From positions 558,001 to 622,000 of the forward strand of contig JAPEIS010000015.1 of assembly GCA_029531795.1 (NCBI GenBank): DNA of 64,000 bases, given 5' to 3'. The notes below the pieces were generated by a model, which had not been told where the DNA came from, did no database searches, and was given only the letters and a program-made list of their open reading frames with translations. Shown piece after piece: positions 46,352 to 58,947 of this stretch. How positions within the stretch are numbered: the stretch's first letter is position 1; every line of letters begins with the position of its first letter. Both the position numbers and the translations under genes were made by a program. The stretch comes from Sclerotinia nivalis. Lineage: Eukaryota > Ascomycota > Leotiomycetes > Helotiales > Sclerotiniaceae.

Positions 46352-48356
46352 ATGCCAGGTCAGCTTATATATCATCACGGTTTGAAGAACGATTGCGATT
46401 ACTGACAGTTGATAGTCCCATTGGCTTTAGCAGCTCCAGTAGCTTTGGCTGGGCTGGCATATGTCAATGCTAAGCTTTCTTTGAGCTACGATTATCAATT
46501 ATTGGGTGCTGCAATAAAAGCATACACCTTTACTAACAGAAGGGAAAAAGAGGATCGTCTTAATATGTTTTACATACTCGAAGAACATGCCAAAGGAAAT
46601 TTCGCAAACGACACATTCATAATATTTGAAGGCAAGAAATGGACATTTAAGGAAACATACGATATAGTCTTAAAATACGGAACATGGTTGAAGAATACCC
46701 ACAATGTTAAGCCGGAGGAAATCGTTGCTATGGATTTCACCAATTCAGATAAATATTTTTTCTTGTGGTTTGGATTATGGAGTATAGGCGCCAAACCAGC
46801 TTTTATAAATTACAACTTGACGGGAAACGCATTATCACATTGTGTCAAAGTTTCCACTGCCAGATTATGTATTGCCGATCCATTAGTCGAAGAAAAACTG
46901 ACACAGGAAGTTCGAGATGAACTTCCCGATATCTCTTTTCAAATTCTCACCCCTGACATAGAGGCTACTATTGATTCCACCGAGGGCGTTCGAGAGCCGG
47001 ATTCTACGAGACATGAGCAAATAAAGTCAAAGATTGGAATGTTGATATACACCAGTGGAACTACAGGTTTACCTAAACCCGCAGTTCTCTCCTGGGGAAA
47101 GGCCAATTTTGGATCGACTATCATGCCAAAATGGAGCGGATATAGTCGACCAGACATATTATATACCGTGCGTTCATTCTTCCATTTGTCTATTACAATA
47201 CTAATTTTCTTAGTGCATGCCTATGTACCATTCCGCCGCTAGTGTCCTTGCTGTCTTGGCAGCTCTTAATATGGGAGCAACAATATGTATTGGAAGAAAA
47301 TTCTCTACAAAGACATTCTGGAAAGAAGTTCGAGAATCGAAAGCAAATATTATTCAATATGTTGGCGAAGTTTGTCGCTACCTCTTATCCGCCCCTCCTC
47401 AATATGATCCCGTGACGGGCGAAAATCTCGACCAGAAGAACGACGTTAGGATGGCATTCGGCAATGGCCTGAGACCCGATGTCTGGAATAAGTTTAGGGA
47501 AAGGTTTGACATCAAAACGATTGCTGAATTTTACTCCGCAACTGAAGGTGCGGGAGCTGGTTGGAATTATTCAAATAACGATTTTAGCAAGGGTGCTGTG
47601 AGTCGTAATGGATTTATCTACTGGCTTTTATTGAGAAAATCATGGGCAGTAGTTGAATTAGATGTTGAAACGGAACAACCACATCGGTCGAAAACTACTG
47701 GATTCTGCACGAGGTTACCATATGGAGGCCCAGGAGAAATGCTATATAAGCTTGACCCCGCCGATATAAAGTCGGGCTATCAAGGATATTTTGGTAACCA
47801 AGATGCATCCGACAGTAAAGTCTTAAGAAGCGTTTTCGAAAAAGATGATGCGTGGTTCCGAACAGGCGATATCATGACCTGGGACAACGAAGGAAGAGTC
47901 TACTTCAATGATCGAATCGGCGACACATTCCGCTGGAAATCAGAAAATGTCTCCACAAACGAAGTCGCAGAGGCACTCTCCACCCACCCAGCAGTCCAAG
48001 AAGCAAATGTATATGGCGTTTCCCTACCACATCATGATGGACGCGTAGGCTGCGTGGCTCTCATATTAAAAGACCAAAGTCCCGGCGTCATGAGGGATTT
48101 GGCAGCTCATGCGAAAAAGGGATTACCGAATTATGCGGTCCCCGTCTTCTTGAGAGTTAAGAAAGAAGGCCAGGAGATGGAAATTACAGGCACGCTGAAG
48201 ATGGTTAAACATGTTGTTAGGAAACAGGGTGTGGATCCGAATGTGGCCGAGGAGAGTGGTGATCAGTTGTTCTGGTTGAAGCCTGGTGCTGATGAGTATG
48301 TGAGGTTTGGGGAGAAGGAGTGGAATGAGTTGAATGGGGGGAGGGTTAAGTTGTAG
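46352..48356 (+). CDS. FAT1: Very-long-chain acyl-CoA synthetase / fatty acid transporter (Fat1/FATP type)
   Basis: Three exons, 46352-46358, 46416-47167 and 47214-48356, give 633 residues. The protein starts MPVPLALAAPVALAGLAYVN, a hydrophobic N-terminal anchor. The AMP-binding motif LIYTSGTTGLPKPA lies at about 212-225. The exon 2/3 junction restores YTCMPMYHSAA, a FATP hallmark. Later blocks are WFRTGDIMTWDNEGRVYFND and DRIGDTFRWKSENVSTNEV, the FATP/VLACS signature. Such proteins import and activate long and very long fatty acids at the ER, lipid droplet, plasma membrane or peroxisome. No PTS1 is seen at the C-terminus (GGRVKL). The first exon is only seven bases, but the phase and the motif support it. 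Confidence 0.92.
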
Positions 48357-49148
48357 GTTGTGATTTTGATTGTGATCGTGATTGTGGTTGTGACTTTGAT
48401 TGTGGTTTTTGGTATGCATATGCGTATGAAAATTGAAATAATGATGGGCGTTAGTTAGGGTGATGGGATACGGAATTGGTCAATGGGAATATTTTGGTGG
48501 TGGGCGTTAGATACCGTCGCCGTTGTCGTTGTCGTTGTTATTGTTATTGTTGTTGTTATTGTTACTGTTACTGTTACTGTTACTGTTACTGTTCTTTTGA
48601 TGATATTTAATGCCCATACTTTTTATAAATTACAATTTTGAAGTCTGAATTCATGATCAATTCATCAATTCATGTTATCACTATATCTCATCACTATATC
48701 TCATCACCATGTCTTATAATTCATCTTAAAATCAAAGATTATAGATTAATGATATTTATTATATATCTCGACAAAAGATAGAAGATAAAGTTATCATCGC
48801 ATTCCATTCCATTCCATATTCCACATTCCATATAGTATTCAGAATAGTATTCAGATAAATACCTACAATAGACAATAGTAGTAGTAGTAGTAGGGAAAGA
48901 AACCATGTAGTAAGTATCAAAAGAAAAGAAAAAGGAAAATTAAGAGAAAAACAAAAGAAACTATCTTTGTATATTTGTGCGTATACGGGGAGGAGAGGGG
49001 CTGACTTGGGTAGGTAGGTATTTTTGCTATTCGTTCGTATCTTTGCTTCGTTTTCGTAATTTTGTTGCTTGCTCATAATACCCAGTATTCAATATCCAAT
49101 ATCCAATACTCATTCATCCCAAAACCACCACTCCGTTCCCATCATTCC
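48357..49148. other. Tail-to-tail gap with GTT/GTTACT microsatellite
   Basis: A compound repeat of GTTGTC, GTTATT and five GTTACT units spans about 48520-48597, and a shorter GTA run lies near 48879-48894. No gene is seen. Confidence 0.75.
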
Positions 49149-52100
49149 TCAACTCAACTCGCCACCACCACTACTTACACTTCCACTCTTACTCTTCAAC
49201 TTAAGCCACCCCCCCTTATTCCACATCACCCCTTTATTTCCATACAACAACTTCTCTCTCTTCGCATCATCCTCCACACTAGCCAGTATCTCCTCCAACT
49301 TCTTAAAATCAATCGGTTTAAGTATCCATCCGTCGAATCCGCGTTCGATGTATTCTTCTCGTTTGATTTCTTCTAGTGACGCTGAGACGGCTATGATGGG
49401 TAGACGGCCATAGACTGTTGCGCGGCGGGAAACAGGGGGAGTGTTTAGGTACTCGGAGGTGCGGATCATGGTTGTGGATTGGAAGCCGTTGGCTATGGGC
49501 ATCTGTGGGGAAAAGGGGTTAGTTGAGTTGGTGTGTAATAGGTAAGACTAGGGTTGGGGAGTAGGAAAGTAGGAAGGGTACCTGTATATCCATCAAAACG
49601 ATATCAAAACCATCCGGAGTAGCCATCACAGCATCCGCACAAGCTTGTCCGTTTATCTTAACAGTCACAACATGACCTCTTTTTCTGAGCCGTTCTTCCA
49701 AGAGTCGACTATTGAGAGGATTATCTTCTGCAACGAGGACATTGAGATTGCGGATCTCGGGTTGAGGAGGCAAATCCATGATAGGGAAAGGATATTGAAG
49801 CTGGTAGTCGGAATTTGTGGTCACGGATTTGACGGAGAGTGATGATTGAGATGGGGGTGGGAGAGATGGCGGCGGTTGAGAAGCCAAGGTACTGGGTGCT
49901 GATTCGGGTGATTCGAGTATTTCCGTAGTGGATGTGACGAAAGGTTCTTTGAGGGGAGTTGGAGGAGGTACCTGGAATATTTCGGGCGTGTCACAGCTTT
50001 TGCCATTTTCAGACTTGGGACTTTCGCTACTGGTGGATGGATTTGAGGTATCTCCTCGTGGAGCTCTGGCATTGAAAGAATGTCCTCCGTTGGACTTGCG
50101 GAATGGTATGGATACGGTGACTGTGGTTCCGTGTCCTGGCTCCGTGTTTATAACTATTTTGCCATCGTTGAGTCGGACGAATCGCGCTGCTACGGCTAGG
50201 CCTAGACCAATTGATGATTTGTCTGCATCGAGGCATGGGGATGCATCCACCTCGTGGTCGTCGTCGAGAACTTTCTCAAAGTCTTGGAATATGCCGTCAA
50301 GTTCAGGTCTAAGAAGACGAAGGATTAGTCTCGTTATAAGAGGTAGCTCAGGATATTGTTTGGAAGTTTTGGGCTACACAAAGAAATACAAGTCTTCCTC
50401 TAGTTCAACTGTGCGAATCAGAATAACAGACTTACTCAGTGAACCCAGAGCCATTGTCAGTGAAAAATATTTCGACTCGAGTCTTATCATCATCAGTTTC
50501 AACATTCTTCAACCCAACAACCACATCACCAGCAGTCGAATGTTTGACGGTGTTTGAAAGTAAGTTTGAGATGGTTTGTCTCAAACGCACACCATCACAT
50601 TTTACCATCGGCGGGACATTCGTGCTTTCGTCGAATTTGATATGTAAACTCTTTTTTTGACATTCATCACTGAAATCATCGATGACATCGTACATCATTT
50701 CTGACAAAACAACATTATCATGAGACATTTCCGGATCTTCTCCTTCTGCCTCTGTTAAATTAAGAAGATCATTCACAACGAAGATAAGTGACCTTGATGC
50801 GCCTAAGGATTTCTCCAGGTGCAGACGGGCCTTATCATCGAGTACCTCTTCAAGCGCTATTTCAAGATAACCAATTATAGCGTTTAATGGATTTCGAACT
50901 TGCAGACATCAGTAACGCTCGAAAGCTTTCATATTTTAGGTAACGTACCTTCAGCTCCGGCTTGTCGTATCAACAATCGTGTCATACGATTCTGCTGTAC
51001 AATAGCCTCTTTTTGCCTCCAGACTTCAATGAACCTTCCGTATAATGCGCTTAAGACTCCTGCCGACTCAACTATGAAGTTTCAGATTAGGATAGATCGA
51101 CTGGAACTAGGATAAACCAACCTTGCTCTCGCGTCCATTCTCGACTAGTACCTACAACATGCTGACTCCATCTTTTGAAACTTGCTCTTGGCTCAAGGTA
51201 CTGTGTTCCAGGTTTATAGATCTTCTCGTTTGGATTTCCGGCCCACTTGACTTCCTTTAGTTGCCCCTTACGGAAGAACACCAGGAAGTCAGTTCCTGAC
51301 AGAGACAATGGAATCACAAGAAATCCAGAGATCAAAACGAAGCGGGCGGGAAACATGATATCTGTGCAGTCTGCGGATATGTTTTGAGTGCAAAACACCG
51401 ATGTATGGGACTTTTTGCGAATGTATTGAAGTAAAGAAATGCTTTCGTTGTAGGCATAAAGGCGTCCGATCGTTCTTGCTTCATCCTTGATGGCTAGGAA
51501 GCCAAAGTCTGCTTCGAACATTTGCAATAAATCCCTGGACGAAGCGGCAACATATTGGGATGGCGAGACTTTCGGAGGCGCTTTGCCGAGATGTCTTCGC
51601 GCTTGTATCCGGGAAAGGTAGAGTAGTTTTTCAATGTTGTTGCTTGTGCAATCACCTAGGCTTCGGCAAAGCTCCCTCATTGGAAATGAAACCCTTTTCC
51701 CTTCCAGGCCATAATCATGGCAAGAGATCAAGCCCCAAAGCCGTCCTTCTACAATCAAGGAGATCGAGAATGATGCCCGCACACCCATGTTTGTCAGATA
51801 TTTGATATGAACGGGTGACATGGCCCTCAAATATGCCGATGAAAGATTAAGATTTTTGGGGTTATGTTGTTTGGTTGAAGACATGAGCCTCGCTGTCTTT
51901 GCCGTTCGATCAAACAGCAATCGTATTTTGTTGAGCGCATAGAGCTGCCGAGCCTGGATTGGGATGTCAGTATTTGGGAATTTGAGACCACGATAGAGGT
52001 CTAATGATGCCCTCTCATCAATGTATTCCGCTCTAACCAACCCCGCGTCATCTTCATCAAACTGGTAAGCCATAACCCTGTGGAATCCGGTCAGATCAAA

Positions 52101-53166
52101 AACGAGACCAACGACGATGTCTAATAGAGAGGCTATTGAGGTGGCTGAATTAAGCTGCTCCTGAACCTCACAGCCTAGATGAAACATCTCCATCTCACCA
52201 AGTCTGTTCTTGGTTCTTTGTATTGTGCGAAACGGCTCACTATACTTTGTGGTTGATACGATTCGCTCTTCTTCTGTAGCCTGATTATCAATAACGTTGA
52301 CGGATTCCCCAGGCAAATTGTAATCTTCCGGAGGAACGTCAGTCAATATATCATTCTTCGCCTCGAACTCGCATATGAATAAGCCCACATCCTCACGAAA
52401 ATGTAAAGCACAATACATAGGAATATGCGGAGTTGATTCAAGCATCATCGTGAAAATATCTGGATACGCTTTGAGATGTTCTTTTTGATGCCACAATTTT
52501 CTGGCTTCAATCCGGGCTCTGAAGTCTGTTTCGTACACTGGGCTTAACAGTTGGGTGAAGCAAGAGAGCGCAAACAAATCTTCAGGCCCGCGGTGAATAA
52601 TGGTTTCGGAATTTTCACTTGCGATCCGGACCAGGAGTCGCCCGTCTTCCTTCTCTTCCAGAGCTATCAATGCTCCGAAACTTTGGATAGATCCAGGAAT
52701 TTGAATGGGCTCATCCTCGCAACGAAGTACCACCTCGTTAATTTCATGGTTTGGAACAGGCTTATTATCAGAAATTAAATGATGAATTGAAGTTGTAATG
52801 AAAGTGTTTTCAGATGGCGATGATGGCCGGCAAGATTCTGCTAAAACGACTTTTGGGTGCCTTTGATTAATCGCACTTTCGCCCTCAGATGCGACGACCG
52901 GCACAGTCGTGGGAGCTGTTATATCTGGCACATTCTGATCTTTTGTAACATCAGAAACGTTAGACGTCGGGCCAAGAACTTCTGTGCATCGTTAGTTAAC
53001 ATGTTGACCAAGTCTTGGACGTCAAACCTGTACCCGACTCTGTTTCAATGCGGATGGGAAACACCCTCTCAATCCGCAATGGTCCATCTGCCTTTTTATG
53101 ACAGTTTGCAATGATATCAGCGCTTCCAGAGCCGTTCACAATTGCAGACGAAATCTGGCGTTCCAT
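49149..53166 (-). CDS. Fungal phytochrome hybrid kinase with Ala at the H-box histidine
   Basis: Six exons, 53166-53034, 52981-51122, 51071-50949, 50898-50436, 50308-49582 and 49502-49149, give 1219 residues starting MERQISSAIVNGSG. Order: PAS with the biliverdin Cys132 (VVLRCEDEPIQIPGS); GAF with FPNTDIPIQARQLY and MGVRASFSISLIVEG; PHY with the tongue PRASF near 642-646; a His-kinase dimerisation region; an ATPase with N-box NLLSNTVKHS (about 817), DNGSGF and GLGLA (about 894); and a receiver with Asp1100 (VLMDIQ) and Lys1164 (WILKPID). The H-box reads QAGAEVRNPLNA, so Ala704 stands where the phospho-accepting His is expected. Red-light sensing by bound bilin is likely; standard autophosphorylation is not. 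The gene faces the fluG-like gene head to head. Confidence 0.93.
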
Positions 53167-54601
53167 TTTCAACAAAGTTGAGACCTTTACCAAAGAAAGG
53201 GTACATCCGATACAACCGCGGAGATAGGTATTGTTCCAAGGCCTTAGAGTATTGAGTAAGTAGTATTGAGATGCGATTTAAGATGATCGCGGAAATGCTT
53301 TTCTCTATATTTTCTACAGTCGCACAATCGTAGTTTTGGTAGCCGGAACCGTCCCAGCAGCCAACTGAAATGGCGTTCTTTCAGATTCAATATCATATAT
53401 ACCAGACCAAACTAACGAACAATAAGAAAACCTCCAAGACTCGAATTTTCATAGCAATCGACGATCATGTCAAGGATAAATCATTCTCGTAAAGTTCAAT
53501 TCGAGGAACTGGAAAAAGGATACAAATGAGAGATCCATAGCAGTGCACTTTCGGCGTATAGGTGGATCACGGTATATTGCCATGCTGCTAAGAAGGCAAA
53601 AATAAGGGCCGTGTTTGGCCGCCGAAGATGACACTCGTGTTCTGTGAAGAATTGATAAAAAGCCACTCTGCTCTTTATGCGCATCCTAAACACACCAAAT
53701 TCATTGGGGTGTAACTTGATGACATCCGGTAGACAAAACAAATTTGTGTATCCCATGCTTCACTGTACCAACGGTCTTGTAAGCGCAATAGGTTTTCTTT
53801 TGCTTGTAAGCCTACCATTTCGGAAAGAGCAAGTCGAAGCTCATGAAGATATTGAAAACACGGCAGCCACACATTGGCAAAACCGCTGGTTTGGAAAGGT
53901 TTCATATACCGGAGTGAGCTGATAGAAAATATCCATGTTCTTGTGGACAATATACCCAAATTGATCGAATTGAAGTGTTGGGAGCAGGTATGAAGTACGA
54001 ACAATGAAAAGAGGTGGATGAGATGCAAGTGTGACAGTCCGAGCGGTGAACCAATTTGGACAGCTGCATTTATTCTATGGACATAACCTTACAGCCTTAG
54101 GCATTCACAGAATTTGGCCACCGACGATGGAGTCCAGGCCACTTGTGTAATGGACCCTTAGCTTTGTAATTGCAGATTGATTGGAAGCATAATATAATTG
54201 CGGTACTTAAAATCCTCGAATTGAAGCTATTCCCACATTTCAATCGACCTTCACATATTTTGGATTTGCCCAAGCCTTCTATACTTCGACCATCTTCATT
54301 GCCCTACCTAGTGTACTACCATCTATATACACCAATGCAACTGTCGTCATATTTTATATTGCGGCCATGCAAGTGTATCAATGGAGCGTATAATTCCTTT
54401 GCCCCGCATCTAAATGAGTATTCGAATCTTGAAGGAGGCGCTGAAATTCGCGCCATGGCTTTACATCATGAGGGGAATGAGGGGCAATTTCCTCTATTTC
54501 CGCTTCTCTACGAGTTTATAAAACCCCATATATCTGCAGATACCAGAGAAATTGGAATATTCATCTCTTAACCACTTAAGTTACAATCTCTTACGCCAAA
54601 C
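53167..54601. promoter_or_regulatory. Shared divergent upstream region of phytochrome and fluG-like genes
   Basis: This stretch of about 1.4 kb separates two start codons that read away from each other. Open frames in it are short. One plus-strand piece, 53762-53922, looks weakly protein-like (a hydrophobic segment then a charged tail) but has no start or family. No specific light-response element could be assigned by eye. Confidence 0.5.
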
Positions 54602-57498
54602 ATGGAGCGACTTATTCATGCCATCCGTACAACTCCACTGATTGACAATCATGCTCACCCATTACTTATTCCTTCGTATAAGTTCAAATATCCCCTACTA
54701 GGCATTACTACCGAGGCGAATGGAGATGCTCTAAAGGCTACCCGTTCATCATTGGCACACATTCGAGCTACAAATCAACTTGCCGAAATTCTCGGCTGTC
54801 CGCTAACATGGACTGATGTTACGAAAGCCATCGCAAAAGAAAATGAGAAGGCAGATGATGTTTGGGCAAAACGATGCTTTGAAGGAATCGAAACAATTCT
54901 TCTCGATGATGGCTTGAATACGGATAATGATGCCTTCGACTATTCTTGGCACGACAAATTAACAAGTAGTAAGTATTTTCATGTTCCCCGCACTCGTATA
55001 GAAGTTGTGTTACCTCGACACGGTACATGCCTGCCCGTTCAATGCCTTGCTAATCTTGGCTGTAGGTAAGTGTAAGAGAATAGTAAGGATCGAAAAACTT
55101 GCTGCGGATGTGGTGGACCGGAACCTCGATTTGTTCGCTGTTTCCGAGGACGAATTCTTTGCCTCGGTGCTTGAAGGGCTTTTGAAAGCCATAAATGATG
55201 CTCTCTCTGACCCCGATGTTGTTGCCTTCAAATCAATCATCTGTTATAGAACAGGGCTTGATATTCCTCGGGCCTGCCCATTAGAAGAGGTAAAAGAGTC
55301 CTTGTTGCAATGTATTGTGAAACAGAAGGCCGAAGGTCATAGTCGCTTCAAAAGGTCCGATGGCCAACTTCTGAACTCGTGGGCTATTCACATGACAGCT
55401 GGACTCGTTCAAGAACCAAGAACAACTCACAAGAAGCCAATTCAATTCCACACTGGTTTGGGAGATAACGACATAACTCTCACTCGCTCTTCACCATCCC
55501 ATCTACAAGGCTTTATTCGCGAATATCCGGACGTTCCAATCGTTCTGCTTCATGCGGGTTATCCGTGGACAAAAGAAACGGGATACTTAGCTACTGTATA
55601 CTCGAATGTTTATGCTGATATTGGGGAGGTGTTTCCGTGTGTAAGCCAAGATGGCCAAGAGGCTTTTATTCGCGATCTCTTAGAGCTTTGTCCTTCGGAA
55701 AAGATCGTGTGGAGCACAGATGGGCATTGGTTTCCAGAAACATATTTACTCGCGAAGATTCAATCTCGCGAAGCTTTCGAGAAGGTAGGCTCTCCGATGC
55801 CGCGTAACAACGCAATCCACGTCCGGTGATACTGAAAATCTCCAGGTACTAGTGGAATATGTCGATAAGAAAATATTGACTCCTACACAAGCTGTTAAAC
55901 TCGTCGAGGATGTGTTTTTTAACACATCTAATGAACTCTATGGCCTTAAATTGAAATTGAAGCAAACAGGAACACGGGTGGCTGAACGACTTGTTAATGG
56001 AGTGGATGAGGTTAAAAAGGCAAATGGGATTGACAGAAGTAACAACTTCAACGGCACCAAAAGCGTCAATGGCATCAACAACATCCATCAACTGAACTCG
56101 AACAACAACATTGGCGGGACCAAGAGCACCAGTGGCGCAAAAGTTTTAAAACATCCATCGGACCTTGAGACCTTTGAATTATTCATGGCAAACCACCAGG
56201 AAATTAAGTTTCTGCGTGTACAATACATCGATTACTGCTCTCTTACTCGACTGCGGATTTTACCTATGAAACGTGTCCATGAGCTTCTGTGCGAACAAAA
56301 AGCTGATGTATCTATTGGAGTCACTAATAGTAGCTTAACACTGACGGCAGTCGATCATCGTATTGATTCCGTTTCTCCCAGAGGGGTATTCAGGCTTCTA
56401 AATGCCGTTGTCTCTTCAATGCGTCCCGGTCCATGTTATGGCTATGCTTCAGCCCAAGGAGAACTCCGCAACCAGGACAATACTCCGCTGGATGTATGCC
56501 CCAGAACCACCCTTCGAAACATAGTGAACAAGGCAAAGAATCACGGTCTTGAATTTCTCGTTGGTTTTGAGCTTGAAATTGTGTTCATGAAAGGCACACT
56601 CAATGAAGACAACACACTCAAGTTTGGTCCTCTTCCGGGTGCGGATTCTCATTGTTGGGGATCCAATAATGCACTTTCCCATGCTATCAGAGATGCTGTG
56701 GGTGAAATAGTGGATACACTTTCAAATGCTGGTATTGATATTGAACAATGGCATCCGGAGTCAGCCATTGGCCAATTTGAGTTTGTCTTACCTGCTTGCG
56801 CACCCCTTGAGGCTGCAGATATGCTTTTGCAGGCTCGCGAAATCATCACCACAATTGCAGAAAATCATGGATGGCGAGCCACATTACACCCCAAACCTAT
56901 TCCAAACAAAATAGGTACGGGAGCACATGTTCACGTTTCCATACCTACCCCAGAAGGCGAGAAGGAAGAAACTTATACTCATTTCTATGCTGGAATATTG
57001 AAACATCTTCGATCAATTACGGCTTTGACTTATAGTAACGATGCGAGCTACGACCGTATGTCTGCAGCTGGTGGTTTTGCCGGAAGTACTTGGGTGACTT
57101 GGGGTACGCAAAACCGAGAAACCCCACTACGAAAAATCGACGGATCGCACTGGGAAATAAGGTGTTTAGACGGCCTTGCCAACACCTATTTGGCCTTAGC
57201 AGCTATGATTGGCGCCGGTGTAGAAGGCGTGATTGCAAAAGAAAAGATGACATGGCTTGACTGCGACATGTGTCCTGCTAAGTTAAGCCAGGCAGATAGA
57301 GATGATTACAACATCAAAGAAATGTTGCCAAGTAGTTTGGAGGAGGCACTTGCCTGTCTCAAAAGCGACCAAGGCATGTATAAGATACTTGGTGAGGCAG
57401 TAGTGGTCACATATATCGCAATGAAGCGAGCGGAGCTGGAGCTCATGAAGCCCATGAACGATGAACAGAGGAGAAACTGGATAATTGAGAGATATTAA
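54602..57498 (+). CDS. fluG: FluG-like protein: amidohydrolase fused to glutamine synthetase domain
   Basis: Three exons, 54602-54968, 55066-55784 and 55846-57498, join in frame to 912 residues. The first half is an amidohydrolase-2 domain: metal-binding DNHAHPLL near residue 16, LHAGYPWTKETGYLATVYSN and WSTDGHWFPETYLLA. An Asn/Gly-rich linker (NGIDRSNNFNGTKSVNGINN and on) is unusually long. The second half is a glutamine-synthetase catalytic domain: VGFELEIVFM, the ATP motif KPIPNKIGTGAHVHVS, and HWEIRCLDGLANTYLALAA. Aspergillus FluG has this layout and is needed to make a diffusible signal for asexual sporulation; its reaction is unsettled. The next exon junctions restore SSKCKRIVRIEK and EKVLVEYV, supporting the model. 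Confidence 0.92.
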
Positions 57499-57858
57499 GG
57501 AGCAGAATAGTAGTTCCACAAACTGCTGGCTCAAGTACATGAATCTCGGCGGCGATTGCTAGCGCTTTTTGGGCACATCTGGATATTGGTGTGATGATGG
57601 GTTGGAAACCCGCGTAAAGAATTGAAGTATTGTTAGCAGTTATGCTTTGCATTGAAGGGTAGCAGAAGGAGCACATATTTCTAGGCCTAAAGAAATAAAT
57701 TATCCTTTTTGAAGTTTGGAATCGTGATTCGGAGTTTTATCTGCCAAGCCATGATAGATCTGCCACTTTGGGCAAGACCAACATTTCTTTTATACACTTT
57801 TTGAACTCCCACAAATGATCATGCCCTGTAATTTTACACATTTCTTGATCATCATCAC
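57499..57858. other. Tail-to-tail gap, nothing seen
   Basis: 3' flanks of the fluG-like and ribosomal protein genes. No coding frame supported. Confidence 0.6.
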
Positions 57859-58347
57859 CTACACCACTCTGCATAAAAGCATACCACCCACCCTCCTCTC
57901 TACGCATTCTCTTGCCTCCATGATTCCACTTGATGTACTAATATAGATACACTCTCCAGGGTTCCGCAACCCTTCCACAAAGTTCGCATCTCTTCCTCTT
58001 ATGATTTCCGAAAGTCCCTCTACATCCATCCAAATTCTCTTGGTGGGTTTACTGATCACCGTCATCTTACTCAACACCGGCTCATTGTTCCAATACTTCA
58101 ATCCTAACCATAACCTCCTTGTCGAGATATTTCGCTGTGTGACAGGTTCTGGGACATATGTAGATAGTTCGTCCATGGGAGGAGGAGTAAGGCCACCACG
58201 GGTGACGGATGATAGAAATCCAGACGATTGGAGACCGAGCATGAGAGTGAGGATCATGTTCGAGGATGGGACGGAAGTGAGCCCAAGACGGGCTTTTGAG
58301 GCATTTTGGAGATGCGAAGCTACGTGGGAGAGAGTTACGAGAGACAT
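57859..58347 (-). CDS. MRPS8: Mitochondrial small-subunit ribosomal protein uS8m (Mrps8)
   Basis: Intronless, 162 residues. The N-terminus MSLVTLSHVASHLQNASKAR, the block ISTRRLWLGLKYWNNEPVLS and the C-terminal ISTSSGIMEARECVERRVGG are the pattern of fungal uS8m, the mitochondrial counterpart of bacterial S8, which binds the central domain of small-subunit rRNA. Length is close to the yeast protein. A 122-codon antisense frame (58001-58369) overlaps it and is not supported. Confidence 0.92.
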   Translation of the reverse strand: MSLVTLSHVASHLQNASKARLGLTSVPSSNMILTLMLGLQSSGFLSSVTRGGLTPPPMDELSTYVPEPVTQRNISTRRLWLGLKYWNNEPVLSKMTVISKPTKRIWMDVEGLSEIIRGRDANFVEGLRNPGECIYISTSSGIMEARECVERRVGGMLLCRVV

Positions 58348-58947
58348 GATGTGGATTGGGAGTCTCTAGGACGAATTCGCAAGCCCGCGCGGGCACAATT
58401 GATGAGATCTACCAGGGATATCTTCTTCGAGGTGGAGATGTAAATGCAATGCTGATGGGGAAATGTTAGCTAATTTCTTCGAAAATGTAGTGAATAGTCA
58501 CCTCCCAATTCGGGAAACCTTACATTCGCAGTTTAATAATTGCGGCTCCGAAAGAAACTCATATAACACCTTGAGGTTATTCGTCTTGAATTATTTCAAT
58601 AAACCCAAAAACTAAAATAATTTATTTCTGCCTCATCTAATCGCGATAAGGTTTTAAGGCATCAATCATCTATCACGTCAATTCACCCTCTCATTGGCTC
58701 TATCTTCATGCAGCTTTGCCGCCGAACATGGTACTCATCACCACCCATGCTGCAGGTAATTCGGATTCGGCATGATGTATTGTAAGTTTCATATTTCTTC
58801 TGTTTCTTCCTCTTTCACTAAGTATTGTTTTTTCATTTCTTTCTCTTCTCTCCTTTCTCTGTGTTGTTCTTTCGTCGCGCAAAATAAAAGCGCCCAGTTT
58901 CACTTCTTCAGTACTCTTAGCTATCAAAGAATCGCAGGTCGATAAAA
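58348..58947. other. Divergent promoter region
   Basis: Upstream DNA of uS8m and of the next plus-strand gene, with a TTTCTTCC-rich pyrimidine tract at about 58793-58870 typical of fungal promoters. No gene. Confidence 0.55.

Noticed and set aside
52996..53193. Separate small minus-strand frame upstream of the phytochrome
   Set aside because: It is exon 1 of the phytochrome gene reading on into the intron.
54170..54571. 133-codon frame just upstream of the fluG-like gene
   Set aside because: Starts with a non-ATG codon, has no domain and more likely forms part of the promoter and leader.
58001..58369. 122-codon plus-strand frame with a hydrophobic start
   Set aside because: It lies antisense to the well-supported uS8m gene and has no family likeness.
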